From Streptomyces sp. NBC_00582 (GTDB lineage Bacteria; Actinomycetota; Actinomycetes; Streptomycetales; Streptomycetaceae), in NCBI RefSeq assembly GCF_036345155.1, contig NZ_CP107772.1, forward strand, positions 1,178,001 through 1,242,000: DNA of 64,000 nt. The letters are read 5' to 3'. The position numbers and the translations under genes were made by a program. Under the pieces are notes generated by a model. The model worked only from the letters and a program-made list of their open reading frames with translations. It was not told the origin of the DNA and did not search any database. This document shows positions 1-8,415 of this stretch, piece after piece. The stretch's first letter is position 1. Every line of letters starts with the position of its first letter.

Positions 1-558
1 CGTGGTGATGAAGTTGACGGCACCGGCGATCGAGCCGAACCCGGACAGTGCCACGCCCATGATCCACAGGTCGGCGCCGAGGCCCGGCGAGTGCACGGAG
101 TCCGACAGCGGCGCGTACAGGAACCAGCCGAAGGACGCCGCTCCGCCCGGGGTGAGGAAGCCGAACGCCGCGATCGACGAGCCGAACAGGAAGAGCCAGA
201 AGGCCAGCATGTTCAGCCGGGGGAAGGCGACGTCCGGGGCGCCGATCTGCAGCGGCATGATCCAGTTGGCGAAGCCGGTGAACAGCGGCATCGCGAACAT
301 CAGCAGCATGATCGAGCCGTGCATCGTGAACGCCTGGTTGAACTGCTCGTTGGACATCACCTGCAGTCCCGGGCGGGCGAGTTCGGCCCGCATCAGCAGC
401 GCCAGGACGCCGCCGACGATGAAGAACACGAACGCGCTGACCAGATACAGCGTGCCGATCTTCTTGTGGTCGGTGGTCGTCAGCCACTCCACCCAGGAGG
501 GGCGGGTCGCGGCGCCGGCTCGCGCGATCGCCACCTGTTCCGTACGTACGTTGTCCAC
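1..558 (-). CDS. ctaD: cytochrome c oxidase subunit I (N-terminal part, runs off window)
   Basis: The first 186 codons of the heme-copper oxidase catalytic subunit of the aa3-type terminal oxidase, an inner-membrane protein reducing oxygen to water. The reading begins with a GTG preceded by GGGGAGGA. It contains the family's [11 protein letters not shown] entry motif, a first helix with a FFIVGG core, and the [14 protein letters not shown] segment carrying a heme-a ligand His. The gene leaves the window at its 3' end. No ctaC precedes it; its upstream neighbours are VKOR and SLOG-like genes, so it is probably an accessory copy rather than the one in the qcr-cta core cluster (inference). Two DevR-like palindromes lie just upstream, suggesting redox or dormancy control. 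Confidence 0.93.
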   Translation of the reverse strand, partial: MDNVRTEQVAIARAGAATRPSWVEWLTTTDHKKIGTLYLVSAFVFFIVGGVLALLMRAELARPGLQVMSNEQFNQAFTMHGSIMLLMFAMPLFTGFANWIMPLQIGAPDVAFPRLNMLAFWLFLFGSSIAAFGFLTPGGAASFGWFLYAPLSDSVHSPGLGADLWIMGVALSGFGSIAGAVNFITT

Positions 559-623
559 CGGTTCGTGTCCTCCCCTTGGTTCAGTGCCGACCCAAGATCA
601 CCGCAGGGGAGTGGCGCGCCGAT

Positions 624-640
624 AGGGTCGAACGGCCCCT
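624..640. promoter_or_regulatory. DevR/OsdR-like palindromic box upstream of ctaD
   Basis: AGGGTCGAACGGCCCCT fits the GGGNCNNNNGNCCC pattern of DevR (DosR)-type NarL-family response regulators. It lies about 65 bp upstream of the ctaD GTG. A near-identical sequence recurs at 656-672 and 1891-1906, which makes chance unlikely. The regulator assignment is inferred. Confidence 0.55.
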
Positions 641-655
641 GTCGGTCCCGTCCAC

Positions 656-672
656 GGGGCCCAACGGCCCCT
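656..672. promoter_or_regulatory. second DevR/OsdR-like box upstream of ctaD
   Basis: GGGGCCCAACGGCCCCT again fits GGGNCNNNNGNCCC. It is centred 32 bp from the previous box, about three helical turns, so two dimers could bind the same face upstream of ctaD. It also lies just beyond the stop codon of the VKOR gene. Confidence 0.5.
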
Positions 673-684
673 CCTGGCCGCAGG

Positions 685-1284
685 TCAGAGCAGCGTCCGC
701 CAGTACGGCCAGAACCGGGTCCCGATCAGCAGCACGATGCTCAGACACCAGGTGACCGGCACCACCCAGTGGAACTCCCGCACGCCCGCGACCATCCCCC
801 GGGGAGCCCTGAGGACGCCGTGCCGGAGGTTGTGCACGGTGACGTACCAGAACATGGCGATGGTGACCGCCCAGGCCAGGCAGCACCACAGACACAGCGC
901 GCCGATCTCGTACAGCGCCTGGGTCATCAGCCACATGCAGAAGCCCGCGCCGCCCAGCGTGCCCAGGTTCAGCCCGAGCCAGAACCAGCGCCGGAAGCGG
1001 GCCCCGGCCAGCAGCGCGAACCCGGTGAACGCCACGACGGGATAGGCGACGAGGCCGAGCAGCGGGTTGGGGAAGCCCAGCACGGACGCCTGGTGACTGC
1101 GCATCACGTTCGAGCACGACAGCACGGGGCTGAGGTTGCACGAGGGGGCGAAGCCGGGGTCCCGGAGCAGCTCGAACTTGTCCACGGTGATCACGAAGGA
1201 GGCGAGGACCCCCAGGGATCCGGTCACCATCAGCAGCCAGGCGAGGGCACGGGAGGCGCCGGTCGCGCCCGTTCCCGCGATCAC
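685..1284 (-). CDS. vitamin K epoxide reductase (VKOR) family membrane protein
   Basis: A 199-residue integral membrane thiol oxidoreductase of the VKOR family, which in actinobacteria reoxidises DsbA-like proteins and so supports extracytoplasmic disulfide formation. Visible hallmarks are the loop cysteine pair Cys49 and Cys57 (CNLSPVLSC) and the catalytic CxxC at 131-134 (CLWC). Hydrophobic segments lie around 12-33, 73-93, 99-120, 124-147 and 172-190. The GTG start overlaps the upstream stop as GTGA, so translation is coupled to the SLOG-like gene. Unlike fused actinobacterial VKORs it carries no thioredoxin domain, so its partner must be elsewhere. Confidence 0.9.
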   Translation of the reverse strand: MIAGTGATGASRALAWLLMVTGSLGVLASFVITVDKFELLRDPGFAPSCNLSPVLSCSNVMRSHQASVLGFPNPLLGLVAYPVVAFTGFALLAGARFRRWFWLGLNLGTLGGAGFCMWLMTQALYEIGALCLWCCLAWAVTIAMFWYVTVHNLRHGVLRAPRGMVAGVREFHWVVPVTWCLSIVLLIGTRFWPYWRTLL

Positions 1285-1781
1285 CGTCGCCCCGGCGCCA
1301 CGCGCAGACCCGTGCGGGTCGTGCCCGCCGGCCAGAGCACGTCGACCGTGACACCGCGCGAGCGGGCGTAGGCCACCAGATGCGCGGTGGCGTCGCGGCC
1401 GTTGGACGGCGAGCCGTCCCACACGGCCACCAGGCGCCGGCAGCCCGCGATGATCTCCTCGTCCGCGCCGACGCACGCGTCGCGGTCGACCGGGTCGTAG
1501 GTCAGCAGCCGCACCTCCCGGGCGAGCAGCAGCAGCTCCCCCGTCGGCACGCGGTCCCGCTCCGGCAGCAGCGCGGGCACCATGCCGCTGGTGGGGATCA
1601 CGACGACCAGGTCCCGTCCCGCCACCCGCAGTGCCCGCGCGAACGCCAGGGGGGCACCGCCCCCCGCGCGCACCACGCCCGGCTCCCCGTCGGGCTCGCC
1701 CTCCAGCAGAGCCACCAGCTCGGCCTCCAGCAGCCCGAGGCTCTCCGGGGTCACGTCGGCGTGGCCCACCACCGCGATCAT
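1281..1781 (-). CDS. SLOG/Rossmann-like hypothetical protein coupled to VKOR
   Basis: A 166-residue soluble protein with an alternating beta-alpha pattern. It opens with a strand and turn MIAVVGHAD, has a glycine-rich GGGAPLAFARAL segment, a strand VVVIPTSGM, and a late CRRLVAVWDG then VAYARSRGV helix and strand. This resembles the SLOG/LOG/DprA-type nucleotide-binding fold, in which such proteins often bind nucleotides or act as stress sensors, but no catalytic residue can be fixed. The ATG has a GGAAGGAG site 7 bp upstream. Its stop overlaps the VKOR start, and a DevR-like box lies 110 bp upstream, tying it to the redox/dormancy group. The SLOG assignment is inference. Confidence 0.6.
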   Translation of the reverse strand: MIAVVGHADVTPESLGLLEAELVALLEGEPDGEPGVVRAGGGAPLAFARALRVAGRDLVVVIPTSGMVPALLPERDRVPTGELLLLAREVRLLTYDPVDRDACVGADEEIIAGCRRLVAVWDGSPSNGRDATAHLVAYARSRGVTVDVLWPAGTTRTGLRVAPGRR

Positions 1782-1890
1782 TCACCGCTCCTTCCCGCCG
1801 TGCGACGCCGTCGCGGCGCCCTTGCGTTCGGTCTCCGCGATCCGTTCGGTCTTCGCGATCAATGAAGTCAGGGCCCGCGAAGACGTGACT

Positions 1891-1906
1891 AGGGTCGAAC
1901 GGCCCT
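1891..1906. promoter_or_regulatory. third DevR/OsdR-like box, between divergent genes
   Basis: AGGGTCGAACGGCCCT matches the first box at 624-640 over 15 consecutive bases and fits GGGNCNNNNGNCCC. It sits in the divergent region between the SLOG-VKOR operon and the PP2C phosphatase gene, 78 bp before the phosphatase start, so it could serve either direction. Confidence 0.55.
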
Positions 1907-1983
1907 GAGCCAGGAAAAGGCGGCCACGAAAGTTCCGGATATGGTGTTTTCGTATGAAATGTTGCCCAGGGTGAGGTCATACG

Positions 1984-4035
1984 GTGGATGCTCCCCGAAG
2001 GACGGGCCAGGCGCCGGAGAAGCCCTTGGGGGCGGTCGGCTACGCGGGCGTGCTGCGCGAGCTGCTTCCGATCGCGCTGTGGCGGGAGGACGCGGACGGC
2101 CGGATCCTGGAGTGGTCCCTCGCGGCCCAGGATCTGCTCGGCTACCGCGCCGAGGACGTGCTCGACAGGCCCGCCTCGGCGCTGCTCGTGCCCGAGGGCA
2201 ATCGTGAGCTGGCCGATCAGCTGACGTTCCGTGTGCACGGCGGGGAGACGGTCGGCGGCACCCTGTCGGTGCGCCATCGCGACGGGCACCAGGTCACGAT
2301 GGAGATGTGGATCGTCCCGGCCACCGACCCGCACGGCCGGCCCGGGGCGATGCTGATCGCCGTGGAGACCTCCCAGGTCCTGCGGATGCGGGACTCCCTG
2401 GCGGCGCTGGAGAGCCTGTTCAGCCAGTCCCCGATCGGGCTGGCCACCCTCGGCACCGATCTGCGCTTCCTGCGGGTCAACGACGCCCTCGCCCGGATGA
2501 ACGGCGTCTCGGCCGCCGAGCACCTGGGCAAACGGCTGACGGAGGTCGTGCCCGGGGTCAACGCGCTGGCCCTGGAGTCGACGATGCAGGAGGTGCTGGA
2601 CCGGGGCACGGCCGTCGTCGACGTCCGCCGCAGCGGCCGGACCTCCGCCGACCCGTACCGCGAACGGACCTGGTCGTGCTCCTACGCCCCGCTGCTCGAC
2701 GGCGCGGGCCGCACCCTGGGGCTGATCGCCTCGCTCATCGACATCACGGAGAGCCAGCAGGCCGAGCGCGACGCGGAACGCGCCCGGCGCAGGTTCGCGC
2801 TGCTGGCGGAGGCCGGCACCCGCATCGGCACCACGCTGGATCTGCGGCAGACCTCCGAGGAGATCGTACGGATGCTGGTGCCGCAGCTCGCGGACTCCGC
2901 CGACGTCCAGATCCTGGAGGAGGTGATGGCGCCCGACGAGCCCGCCGACGCCGTGCAGGGCGTGGTCCGGCGCATGGCCGCCCTCTTCACCGACCCCGCC
3001 GCGCCGCGGGCGAGGCTGCGCCCGGGCCTGACGTCCCGGCTCGCGCGGGGCTCCCTCTACGAGCGGGTCATCACCGAGGGACGCCCCACCAACCTGTACC
3101 GGTCGGACGTCCCGGCCCTGGTCACCGATCCGCGCGCCGACGAACTGCGCACCTACCTCATGGGGCTGGGCTCGGCGCGGCTCGTCCCACTGGTCGCGCG
3201 GGGCAAGGCGCTGGGCGCGGTCGTGGTGACGCGGCTGCGCAGCCGTGAGCCCTTCGACGAGCAGGACTGCGTCCTCATCGACGAGCTGGTTGCGCGCGCC
3301 GCCCTCAACATCGACAACGCCCTCATGTACACCCGGCAGCGAGCGGCGGCCCTGACCCTCCAGCGCAGCCTGACGAACAGCGCCCTGCCCGCCGTGCCGG
3401 GGCTGGATCTCACGGGGCGCTATCTGCCGGCCAGTGAGCACGACGTCGGCGGGGACTGGTACGACGTGATCGCGCTGCCGGACGAGCGGACCGCCCTGGT
3501 CATCGGGGACGTCATGGGGCACGGCATCCATGCCGCGGCGGTGATGGGCCAGCTCCGCGCGGCGGTGCGGTCGCTGGCCCGGCACGGCATCCGTCCGGCC
3601 CCGATGCTCCGCTCGCTGGACGCCGTCGTGGCCGACATGGGCGAGGACCAGATGGCGACCTGTGTGTACGCCGTGCACGATCCGGCGAGCGGCGGATGCC
3701 TGATCGCGCGGGCCGGTCATCCCCCGCCGGCCGTGATGACCCCGGACGGGACGATCACCTTCCTCGACGGCTCGCCGGGCACCCCGCTGGGCACGGGAGG
3801 GCGGCGGTTCGCGACCGAGGAGGTCCCGCTGCCGCCCGGCAGTCTGCTGGTGCTGTACACGGACGGGCTCATCGAGGCCCGCGGCAGCGACCTCGACCAG
3901 GGCCTGGACCGTCTCGCCCGGGCTCTGCGGCGCCCCGCGCCCTCGCTCGCCGCGCTCTGCGACGGCGTCCTCGCCCAGATGCTGCCGCATGCCGCCCAGG
4001 ACGACGTGGCGGTCCTGCTGGCCCGCCCGCAGTGA
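1984..4035 (+). CDS. PAS-PAS-GAF-PP2C (SpoIIE-type) serine phosphatase
   Basis: A 683-residue cytoplasmic sensory phosphatase of the RsbU/SpoIIE class, which dephosphorylates anti-anti-sigma factors and thereby activates stress sigma factors. Domains in order: PAS at about 20-130 (FRSR-like LGYRAEDVLDRP), a second PAS at about 135-250 (SPIGLATLGTDLRFLRVNDAL), GAF at about 265-435, and PP2C_SIG at about 445-683. The last has the metal-site motifs GGDWYD and GDVMGHG and a late DDVAVL. The GTG start has GGTGAGG about 8 bp upstream; an out-of-frame ATG lies 4 bp later. No anti-sigma or anti-anti-sigma gene is adjacent, so its partner is unknown. Confidence 0.92.
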   Translation: MDAPRRTGQAPEKPLGAVGYAGVLRELLPIALWREDADGRILEWSLAAQDLLGYRAEDVLDRPASALLVPEGNRELADQLTFRVHGGETVGGTLSVRHRDGHQVTMEMWIVPATDPHGRPGAMLIAVETSQVLRMRDSLAALESLFSQSPIGLATLGTDLRFLRVNDALARMNGVSAAEHLGKRLTEVVPGVNALALESTMQEVLDRGTAVVDVRRSGRTSADPYRERTWSCSYAPLLDGAGRTLGLIASLIDITESQQAERDAERARRRFALLAEAGTRIGTTLDLRQTSEEIVRMLVPQLADSADVQILEEVMAPDEPADAVQGVVRRMAALFTDPAAPRARLRPGLTSRLARGSLYERVITEGRPTNLYRSDVPALVTDPRADELRTYLMGLGSARLVPLVARGKALGAVVVTRLRSREPFDEQDCVLIDELVARAALNIDNALMYTRQRAAALTLQRSLTNSALPAVPGLDLTGRYLPASEHDVGGDWYDVIALPDERTALVIGDVMGHGIHAAAVMGQLRAAVRSLARHGIRPAPMLRSLDAVVADMGEDQMATCVYAVHDPASGGCLIARAGHPPPAVMTPDGTITFLDGSPGTPLGTGGRRFATEEVPLPPGSLLVLYTDGLIEARGSDLDQGLDRLARALRRPAPSLAALCDGVLAQMLPHAAQDDVAVLLARPQ

Positions 4036-4082
4036 CCGGCCCGCCCGCTACGGGGGCCGGCGGGGCATGTGATGCTGACGGC

Positions 4083-4583
4083 GTGACGGATCGACACGGG
4101 GCCGTCCTCGTCCGCCGGGCGGATCAGGACCCTTCCCTGGAACAGGGACTCGCCGGACTGCTGGCGGCGTACCACCTGCGGACACAGGCCGAGAAGGGGG
4201 AGGCCGTCGACGGTGTGGACGGGTTGCCGGACCCGTACCGGAGCGAGGTGACCGATCCGGGGGCCGCGTTCGAGGGCGATGTCGCGCTGGTCGCCGTGAG
4301 CGGGGGCGCCGCCGTGGGCTGTCTGGTGGTGACCGCGCCCGTCGAGGGGCGGTGCGAGGTGAAGCGGCTGTGGACGCACCCGGCGCTGCGGGGCCGCGGT
4401 GTCGCGTCCGCCCTCGTCCGAGCCGCACTGGCCGAGGCCGGGGCGAACGGGGCGAGCACGGTGCGGTTGTCCGTGTGGCGGTGGCGGACGGCGGCGATCG
4501 CGCTGTACGAGCGGCTCGGATTCACCGTCGTCGAGTCGTGGGACGAGCGGGAGCGGCTGGTGTGCATGGAGCGCGCCGTGTGA
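4083..4583 (+). CDS. GNAT family N-acetyltransferase
   Basis: A 166-residue acetyl-CoA-dependent N-acyltransferase. The core GNAT signature is visible: strand 4 with CEVKRLWTHPALRGRGVASALV, where the R/Q-x-x-G-x-G/A pyrophosphate loop appears as RGRGVA, followed by a helix, then LSVWRWRTAAIALYERLGF as motif B. The N-terminal region (AVLVRRADQDP) is typical of this subfamily. The substrate cannot be read. The GTG start was chosen because it begins the conserved domain directly and lies 47 bp after the phosphatase stop; no strong Shine-Dalgarno is seen. Confidence 0.85.
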   Translation: MTDRHGAVLVRRADQDPSLEQGLAGLLAAYHLRTQAEKGEAVDGVDGLPDPYRSEVTDPGAAFEGDVALVAVSGGAAVGCLVVTAPVEGRCEVKRLWTHPALRGRGVASALVRAALAEAGANGASTVRLSVWRWRTAAIALYERLGFTVVESWDERERLVCMERAV

Positions 4584-4687
4584 CCTGTACGGCCCACCGC
4601 TCGCTCCCTCCCGAGTGGTTCCGGTGGCGGAAGTCCCCGGATCGCGGGTCCCTGGACGAAACAGGTGCGACCAGAGAGCGGGAGACC

Positions 4688-5326
4688 ATGGAGCGGAAGC
4701 GCGAGCGCCTCGGGACGCCCCGGGCCGCCGGGATCGCCGGGGTCGTCTTCGCGGTCCTGATGGGCCTGGCGATCGTCCTGGTGCGGCTCGCCCTGCCCGG
4801 CGGGGCCGGCGGCCACGAGATCACGGTCGACGCGGCCCAGCGCAGCACCGTGCGGACGGCGCTGGAGCTGCTGCCGTACGCCGGGATCGCGTTCCTGTGG
4901 TTCATGGGCGCCCTGCGCGAGCAGGTCGGGGAGGCGGAGGACCGGTTCATGGCCACGGTGTTCCTGGGCAGCGGCCTGCTCTTCGTCGCCACCCTGTTCG
5001 GGTGCGCCGCGGCGGCGGTGACCGTGCTCGACGAGAACCAGCAGGACGCCCCGTTCGGCCGTCACTTCGCCTACACCCTGCTCACCACGTACTCCCTGCG
5101 GATGGCGGCGGTGTTCATCCTCACCACCTCCACCATCGGCCGTCGGCTCGGGGTGCTGCCGCGCCCGCTCGTCGTCATCGGTTTCGCGGCGGGCCTGATC
5201 CTGCTCGTCGCCGGGGCGAATCTGCCCTGGTCGGAGCTGGTCTTCCCGGCCTGGGCGCTGATCGTCTCGCTGGACATCCTGCGGGCGCGTCCCCCCGTGA
5301 CGGGCCGGCCGGCCGCCTCCCCGTGA
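4688..5326 (+). CDS. six-helix integral membrane protein, unknown function
   Basis: A 212-residue membrane protein. Hydrophobic segments lie at about residues 12-34, 58-76, 86-110, 130-152, 158-176 and 180-200, with a cytoplasmic basic N-terminus (MERKRERLGTPRAAG). The ATG has GGGAGA close upstream. The pattern resembles actinobacterial membrane proteins with no assigned role; no catalytic motif or binding site is recognisable. It precedes the ferredoxin gene by 110 bp, so it is probably transcribed separately or as the first gene of that group. Confidence 0.75.
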   Translation: MERKRERLGTPRAAGIAGVVFAVLMGLAIVLVRLALPGGAGGHEITVDAAQRSTVRTALELLPYAGIAFLWFMGALREQVGEAEDRFMATVFLGSGLLFVATLFGCAAAAVTVLDENQQDAPFGRHFAYTLLTTYSLRMAAVFILTTSTIGRRLGVLPRPLVVIGFAAGLILLVAGANLPWSELVFPAWALIVSLDILRARPPVTGRPAASP

Positions 5327-5436
5327 GCGGGCCGGCCGGGGCCCTCACCCGAACGGGCCTCTCCTCGTCGCCGCCCCGCCCGCGGCACCCGAGGCTGGAG
5401 TGGGGGCCGACAGGGCCGTAGGAGAGGACCGATCCC

Positions 5437-5679
5437 GTGCCAAGGATTGCCGTCGATCTGAACCGCTGTCAGGGCTATGCGCAATGCGCGTTCCTCGCCC
5501 CCGAGGTCTTCGTCATGCACGGCGACGAGGCGCTGCTCTACGACCCCCAACCCGGCGAGGAGCAGCGGGAGAAGCTGGCGCAGGCCGCCGCCGCCTGCCC
5601 GGTGCAGGCCGTCCTGGTGGACGCCGTGGACCCACCGGCCGCGGCAGACGAGACGGCCGGGGCGGTGTCGGGCCGATGA
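5437..5679 (+). CDS. [3Fe-4S]-type ferredoxin
   Basis: An 80-residue small electron carrier of the kind that feeds bacterial class I P450s. The cluster ligands are visible as CQGYAQC near residue 11 and a distal CPVQA. The fourth position, normally Cys in 4Fe-4S proteins, is not Cys, which fits a 3Fe-4S cluster. The GTG start follows GGAGAGG. Its TGA overlaps the ATG of the reductase gene, indicating translational coupling. Confidence 0.9.
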   Translation: MPRIAVDLNRCQGYAQCAFLAPEVFVMHGDEALLYDPQPGEEQREKLAQAAAACPVQAVLVDAVDPPAAADETAGAVSGR

Positions 5680-7067
5680 TCGGTGACGGGTCGTTGGACC
5701 GGTTCCGGCGCGAGGGCCGGGTCGTCGTGGTCGGCGCCTCGCTGGCGGGACTGCGGGCCGCGGAGACCCTCCGCGAAAAGGGCTTCGCGGGCTCCCTGAC
5801 GATGATCGGGGACGAGCCGCACGAGCCGTACGACCGGCCTCCGCTGTCCAAGACCGTGCTGCTCGGCGGGGCGACCGCCGAGCGCACCGCCCTGCCGAGG
5901 CTGAAGGCGGTCGACGCGACCTGGCGGCTCGGCGTGGCCGCGGCCGGTCTGGACATGGCGGGCCGGCGGGTGCGGCTCGCCGACGGCGACGAGGTGCCGT
6001 ACGACCGGCTGCTGATCGCGACCGGTGTACGGGCCCGGCCGTGGCCGCGCGAGGCCGAGGCGGAACTCGGCGGGGTGTTCGTGCTGCGGACCCGCGACGA
6101 CGGCGCGGCGCTCGCACGGCGGCTGGCCGCGGGGCCGAAGCGGGTGCTGGTCGTCGGGGCCGGGTTCACCGGCTCGGAGATCGCCGCCGCGTGCCGTGAA
6201 CGCGGCCTGGCCGTGACGGTCGCCGAGCGCGGGGCGTCGCCCCTGGTCGGCGCGCTCGGCGGGGTGGTGGGCGCGGTCGCCGCCGAGCTGCAGCGCCGGC
6301 ACGGGGTGGATCTGCGGTGCGGGGTGACGGTGACCGCGCTGGAGGGCGACGCCTCGGGGCGGGTGCGGGCCGCGCATCTGGCCGACGGCTCCACCGTGGA
6401 GACGGACGTGGTGGTCGTCTCGCTGGGCGCCACCCGCAACACCGAGTGGCTGGCCGGCTCCGGACTCGGGGCGGGCCCGCGCGGTATCGCCTGTGACGCC
6501 GGCTGCCGGGCCTTCGACATCCGGGGCATCGTGACCGACGACGTGTTCGCGGCGGGCGACGTCGCCCGCTGCCCGCACCCGCTGTTCGGCTACCAGTTCC
6601 TGTCGCTGGAGCACTGGGGCAACGCCGTCTCCCAGGCGCGGGTCGCCGCGCACAACATGCTGAGCGAGAGCACCGACCGGATCCCCCACATGGAGGTACC
6701 GGCGTTCTGGTCCTCGCAGTTCGGGGTGAACATCAAGTCCGTCGGGGTGCCGTCGCTGGGGACGGAGATCCTGATCGCCCAGGGCTCGTTGGAGGAGCGC
6801 CGGTTCGTCGGGGTGTACGGGTACCAGGGCCGGGTCATCGGCGCGGTCGCCTTCGACCACGCCCGCTGGCTGCCGTTCTACCAGAAGCTGATCGAGACCA
6901 CCGCCCCGTTCCCGCCGGAGTTCGCCACGGTCGACCGGCGCTCGGAGGGGCAGCGGCCGCTCGACGCGGACTTCCCCGACCCGTCGGTGCCGTCCCACGG
7001 CCCCACGGTGACCCTCAGCGGGTACTCTCCGGCCGACCGCCGGATGACGTTCACCCCCGCGCACTGA
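5676..7067 (+). CDS. FAD-dependent ferredoxin reductase
   Basis: A 463-residue NAD(P)H:ferredoxin oxidoreductase of the rubredoxin/putidaredoxin reductase family. Domains seen are an N-terminal FAD Rossmann motif (VVVVGASLAGLRAAETLR), the PYDRPPLSK segment after it, and an NAD(P) Rossmann motif (VLVVGAGFTGSEIAAACRERG). The second FAD motif is FAAGDVARCPHPL and the conserved EHWGNAVSQA segment follows. A C-terminal reductase domain begins near residue 330. With the coupled ferredoxin and the P450 32 bp downstream it forms a full three-component monooxygenase system in one operon. Confidence 0.93.
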   Translation: MIGDGSLDRFRREGRVVVVGASLAGLRAAETLREKGFAGSLTMIGDEPHEPYDRPPLSKTVLLGGATAERTALPRLKAVDATWRLGVAAAGLDMAGRRVRLADGDEVPYDRLLIATGVRARPWPREAEAELGGVFVLRTRDDGAALARRLAAGPKRVLVVGAGFTGSEIAAACRERGLAVTVAERGASPLVGALGGVVGAVAAELQRRHGVDLRCGVTVTALEGDASGRVRAAHLADGSTVETDVVVVSLGATRNTEWLAGSGLGAGPRGIACDAGCRAFDIRGIVTDDVFAAGDVARCPHPLFGYQFLSLEHWGNAVSQARVAAHNMLSESTDRIPHMEVPAFWSSQFGVNIKSVGVPSLGTEILIAQGSLEERRFVGVYGYQGRVIGAVAFDHARWLPFYQKLIETTAPFPPEFATVDRRSEGQRPLDADFPDPSVPSHGPTVTLSGYSPADRRMTFTPAH

Positions 7068-7099
7068 CCCGCCACGGCCACGAGCCACGAGGACGCGCC

Positions 7100-8335
7100 A
7101 TGACGCCATCGCTGCTGCACCAGATCCTGGACTACGCCAACCGCGCCGATCCGTACCCGATCTACGAGGAGCTGCGCAGGACGCCGGTCCATCAGGAGCA
7201 GGACGGACCGTACGTCGTCAGCACCTACCACGAGATCCTCGGCCTGCTGCACGATCCCCGGGTCAGTTCCGACGCCCGCAATCTGGCGCAGGTAGCCCAC
7301 GATCCGCTGGCCGAGCCGGACCAGCAGGAGAGCGCCCTGCCGCCGAGCTTCCTGCGGCTCGACCCGCCGGAGCACGACCGGCTGCGCCGGATGACGAACC
7401 GTCCCTTCGGGCCGCCCCGCTCCCCGCACCGGGTCGACGGGATGCGCGGCGAACTCCGTGACATCGTCACCGGACTCATCGACGGCCTCGGCGAAGCCGA
7501 CCGCTTCGACCTGGTGGACCGGTTCTCGTACCCGTTCCCGGTGACGGTGATCTGCAGGCTGCTCGGGATCCCCCGCGAGGACGAGGCCCGCTTCCACACC
7601 TGGGCGGACGCCATCGCGGCGAGCCTGGACCCCGACCCGGACGCGGATCCCGCCGAGCGCGGCAGGGGCGCGCACGACGCCCGGATGCAGTTGGGCACGT
7701 ACCTGGCCGGGTTGATCGAGGAGCGGCGCAGGAACCCCGGCGACGACATGCTCTCCGCGCTGGCGACGGCCCGGGGCGAGGACGGCTCGATGACCACCAT
7801 GGAGCTGCTCAGCACGGCCGCCCTGCTGTTGATCGCGGGCCACGAGACCACCGTCAACCTCGTCACCAACGGCATGCTGACCCTGCTGCGCCACCCCGAC
7901 GTGCTCGAACGGCTGCGGGCCGACCCCCGGCTGGCCGTGCCCCTCGTGGAGGAGCTGCTGCGCTACGAGCCGCCGGTGCAGCTCGTGCCGCAGCGCGTCA
8001 CCCTCGCCGACATCGAGGTGCGGGGCGTCACCATCCCCAAGGGCGCCTCCCTCTGGCTGGTGCTGGCGTCCGGCAACCGGGACCCCCTGCGGTTCGAGAA
8101 CCCGGACCGGTTCGACCCGGACCGCCGGGACGTCCAGCACCTCGGCCTCGGCAGCGGCATCCACAGCTGCTTCGGCGCGCCCCTGGCCCGCCTGGAGGCC
8201 CAGTTCGCCCTGTCGGAGCTGGCCCGCCGGCTGGAGAACCCCCGCCTGGTGGAGGATCCCCCGCCGTACCGCCAGAACGCGGTCCTGCGGGGGCCCCGCC
8301 ATCTGCACCTCGCCTGCGACGGGATCCGGGCCTGA
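7100..8335 (+). CDS. cytochrome P450 (class I, bacterial)
   Basis: A 411-residue heme monooxygenase. Visible are the I-helix oxygen-activation motif AGHETT at residues 246-251, a K-helix ExxR in EELLRYEPP, and the heme-ligand Cys at about 357 in LGSGIHSCFG. The Phe that usually opens this loop (FGxGxHxC) is Leu here. It lacks a membrane anchor, as expected for a soluble actinobacterial P450. The start lies 32 bp after the reductase gene. The substrate is unknown and no biosynthetic core enzymes are adjacent, so a catabolic or resistance role is as likely as a biosynthetic one. Confidence 0.93.
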   Translation: MTPSLLHQILDYANRADPYPIYEELRRTPVHQEQDGPYVVSTYHEILGLLHDPRVSSDARNLAQVAHDPLAEPDQQESALPPSFLRLDPPEHDRLRRMTNRPFGPPRSPHRVDGMRGELRDIVTGLIDGLGEADRFDLVDRFSYPFPVTVICRLLGIPREDEARFHTWADAIAASLDPDPDADPAERGRGAHDARMQLGTYLAGLIEERRRNPGDDMLSALATARGEDGSMTTMELLSTAALLLIAGHETTVNLVTNGMLTLLRHPDVLERLRADPRLAVPLVEELLRYEPPVQLVPQRVTLADIEVRGVTIPKGASLWLVLASGNRDPLRFENPDRFDPDRRDVQHLGLGSGIHSCFGAPLARLEAQFALSELARRLENPRLVEDPPPYRQNAVLRGPRHLHLACDGIRA

Positions 8336-8415
8336 CGCTCTCGGTCGGCGCCGAACTGCTCGCGGGCCCGAATACCCGCATGCCCGAGAGGGTGCTGTTC
8401 TGCGATCATGCCGGA

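Noticed and set aside
685..3990. A minus-strand open frame of about 1100 codons spanning the phosphatase region and VKOR
   Set aside because: Only its last 199 codons (VKOR, from the GTG at 1284) look like protein. The rest is Arg/Gly/Pro/His-rich and antisense to a well-conserved PAS/GAF/PP2C gene, which is typical of high-GC shadow frames.
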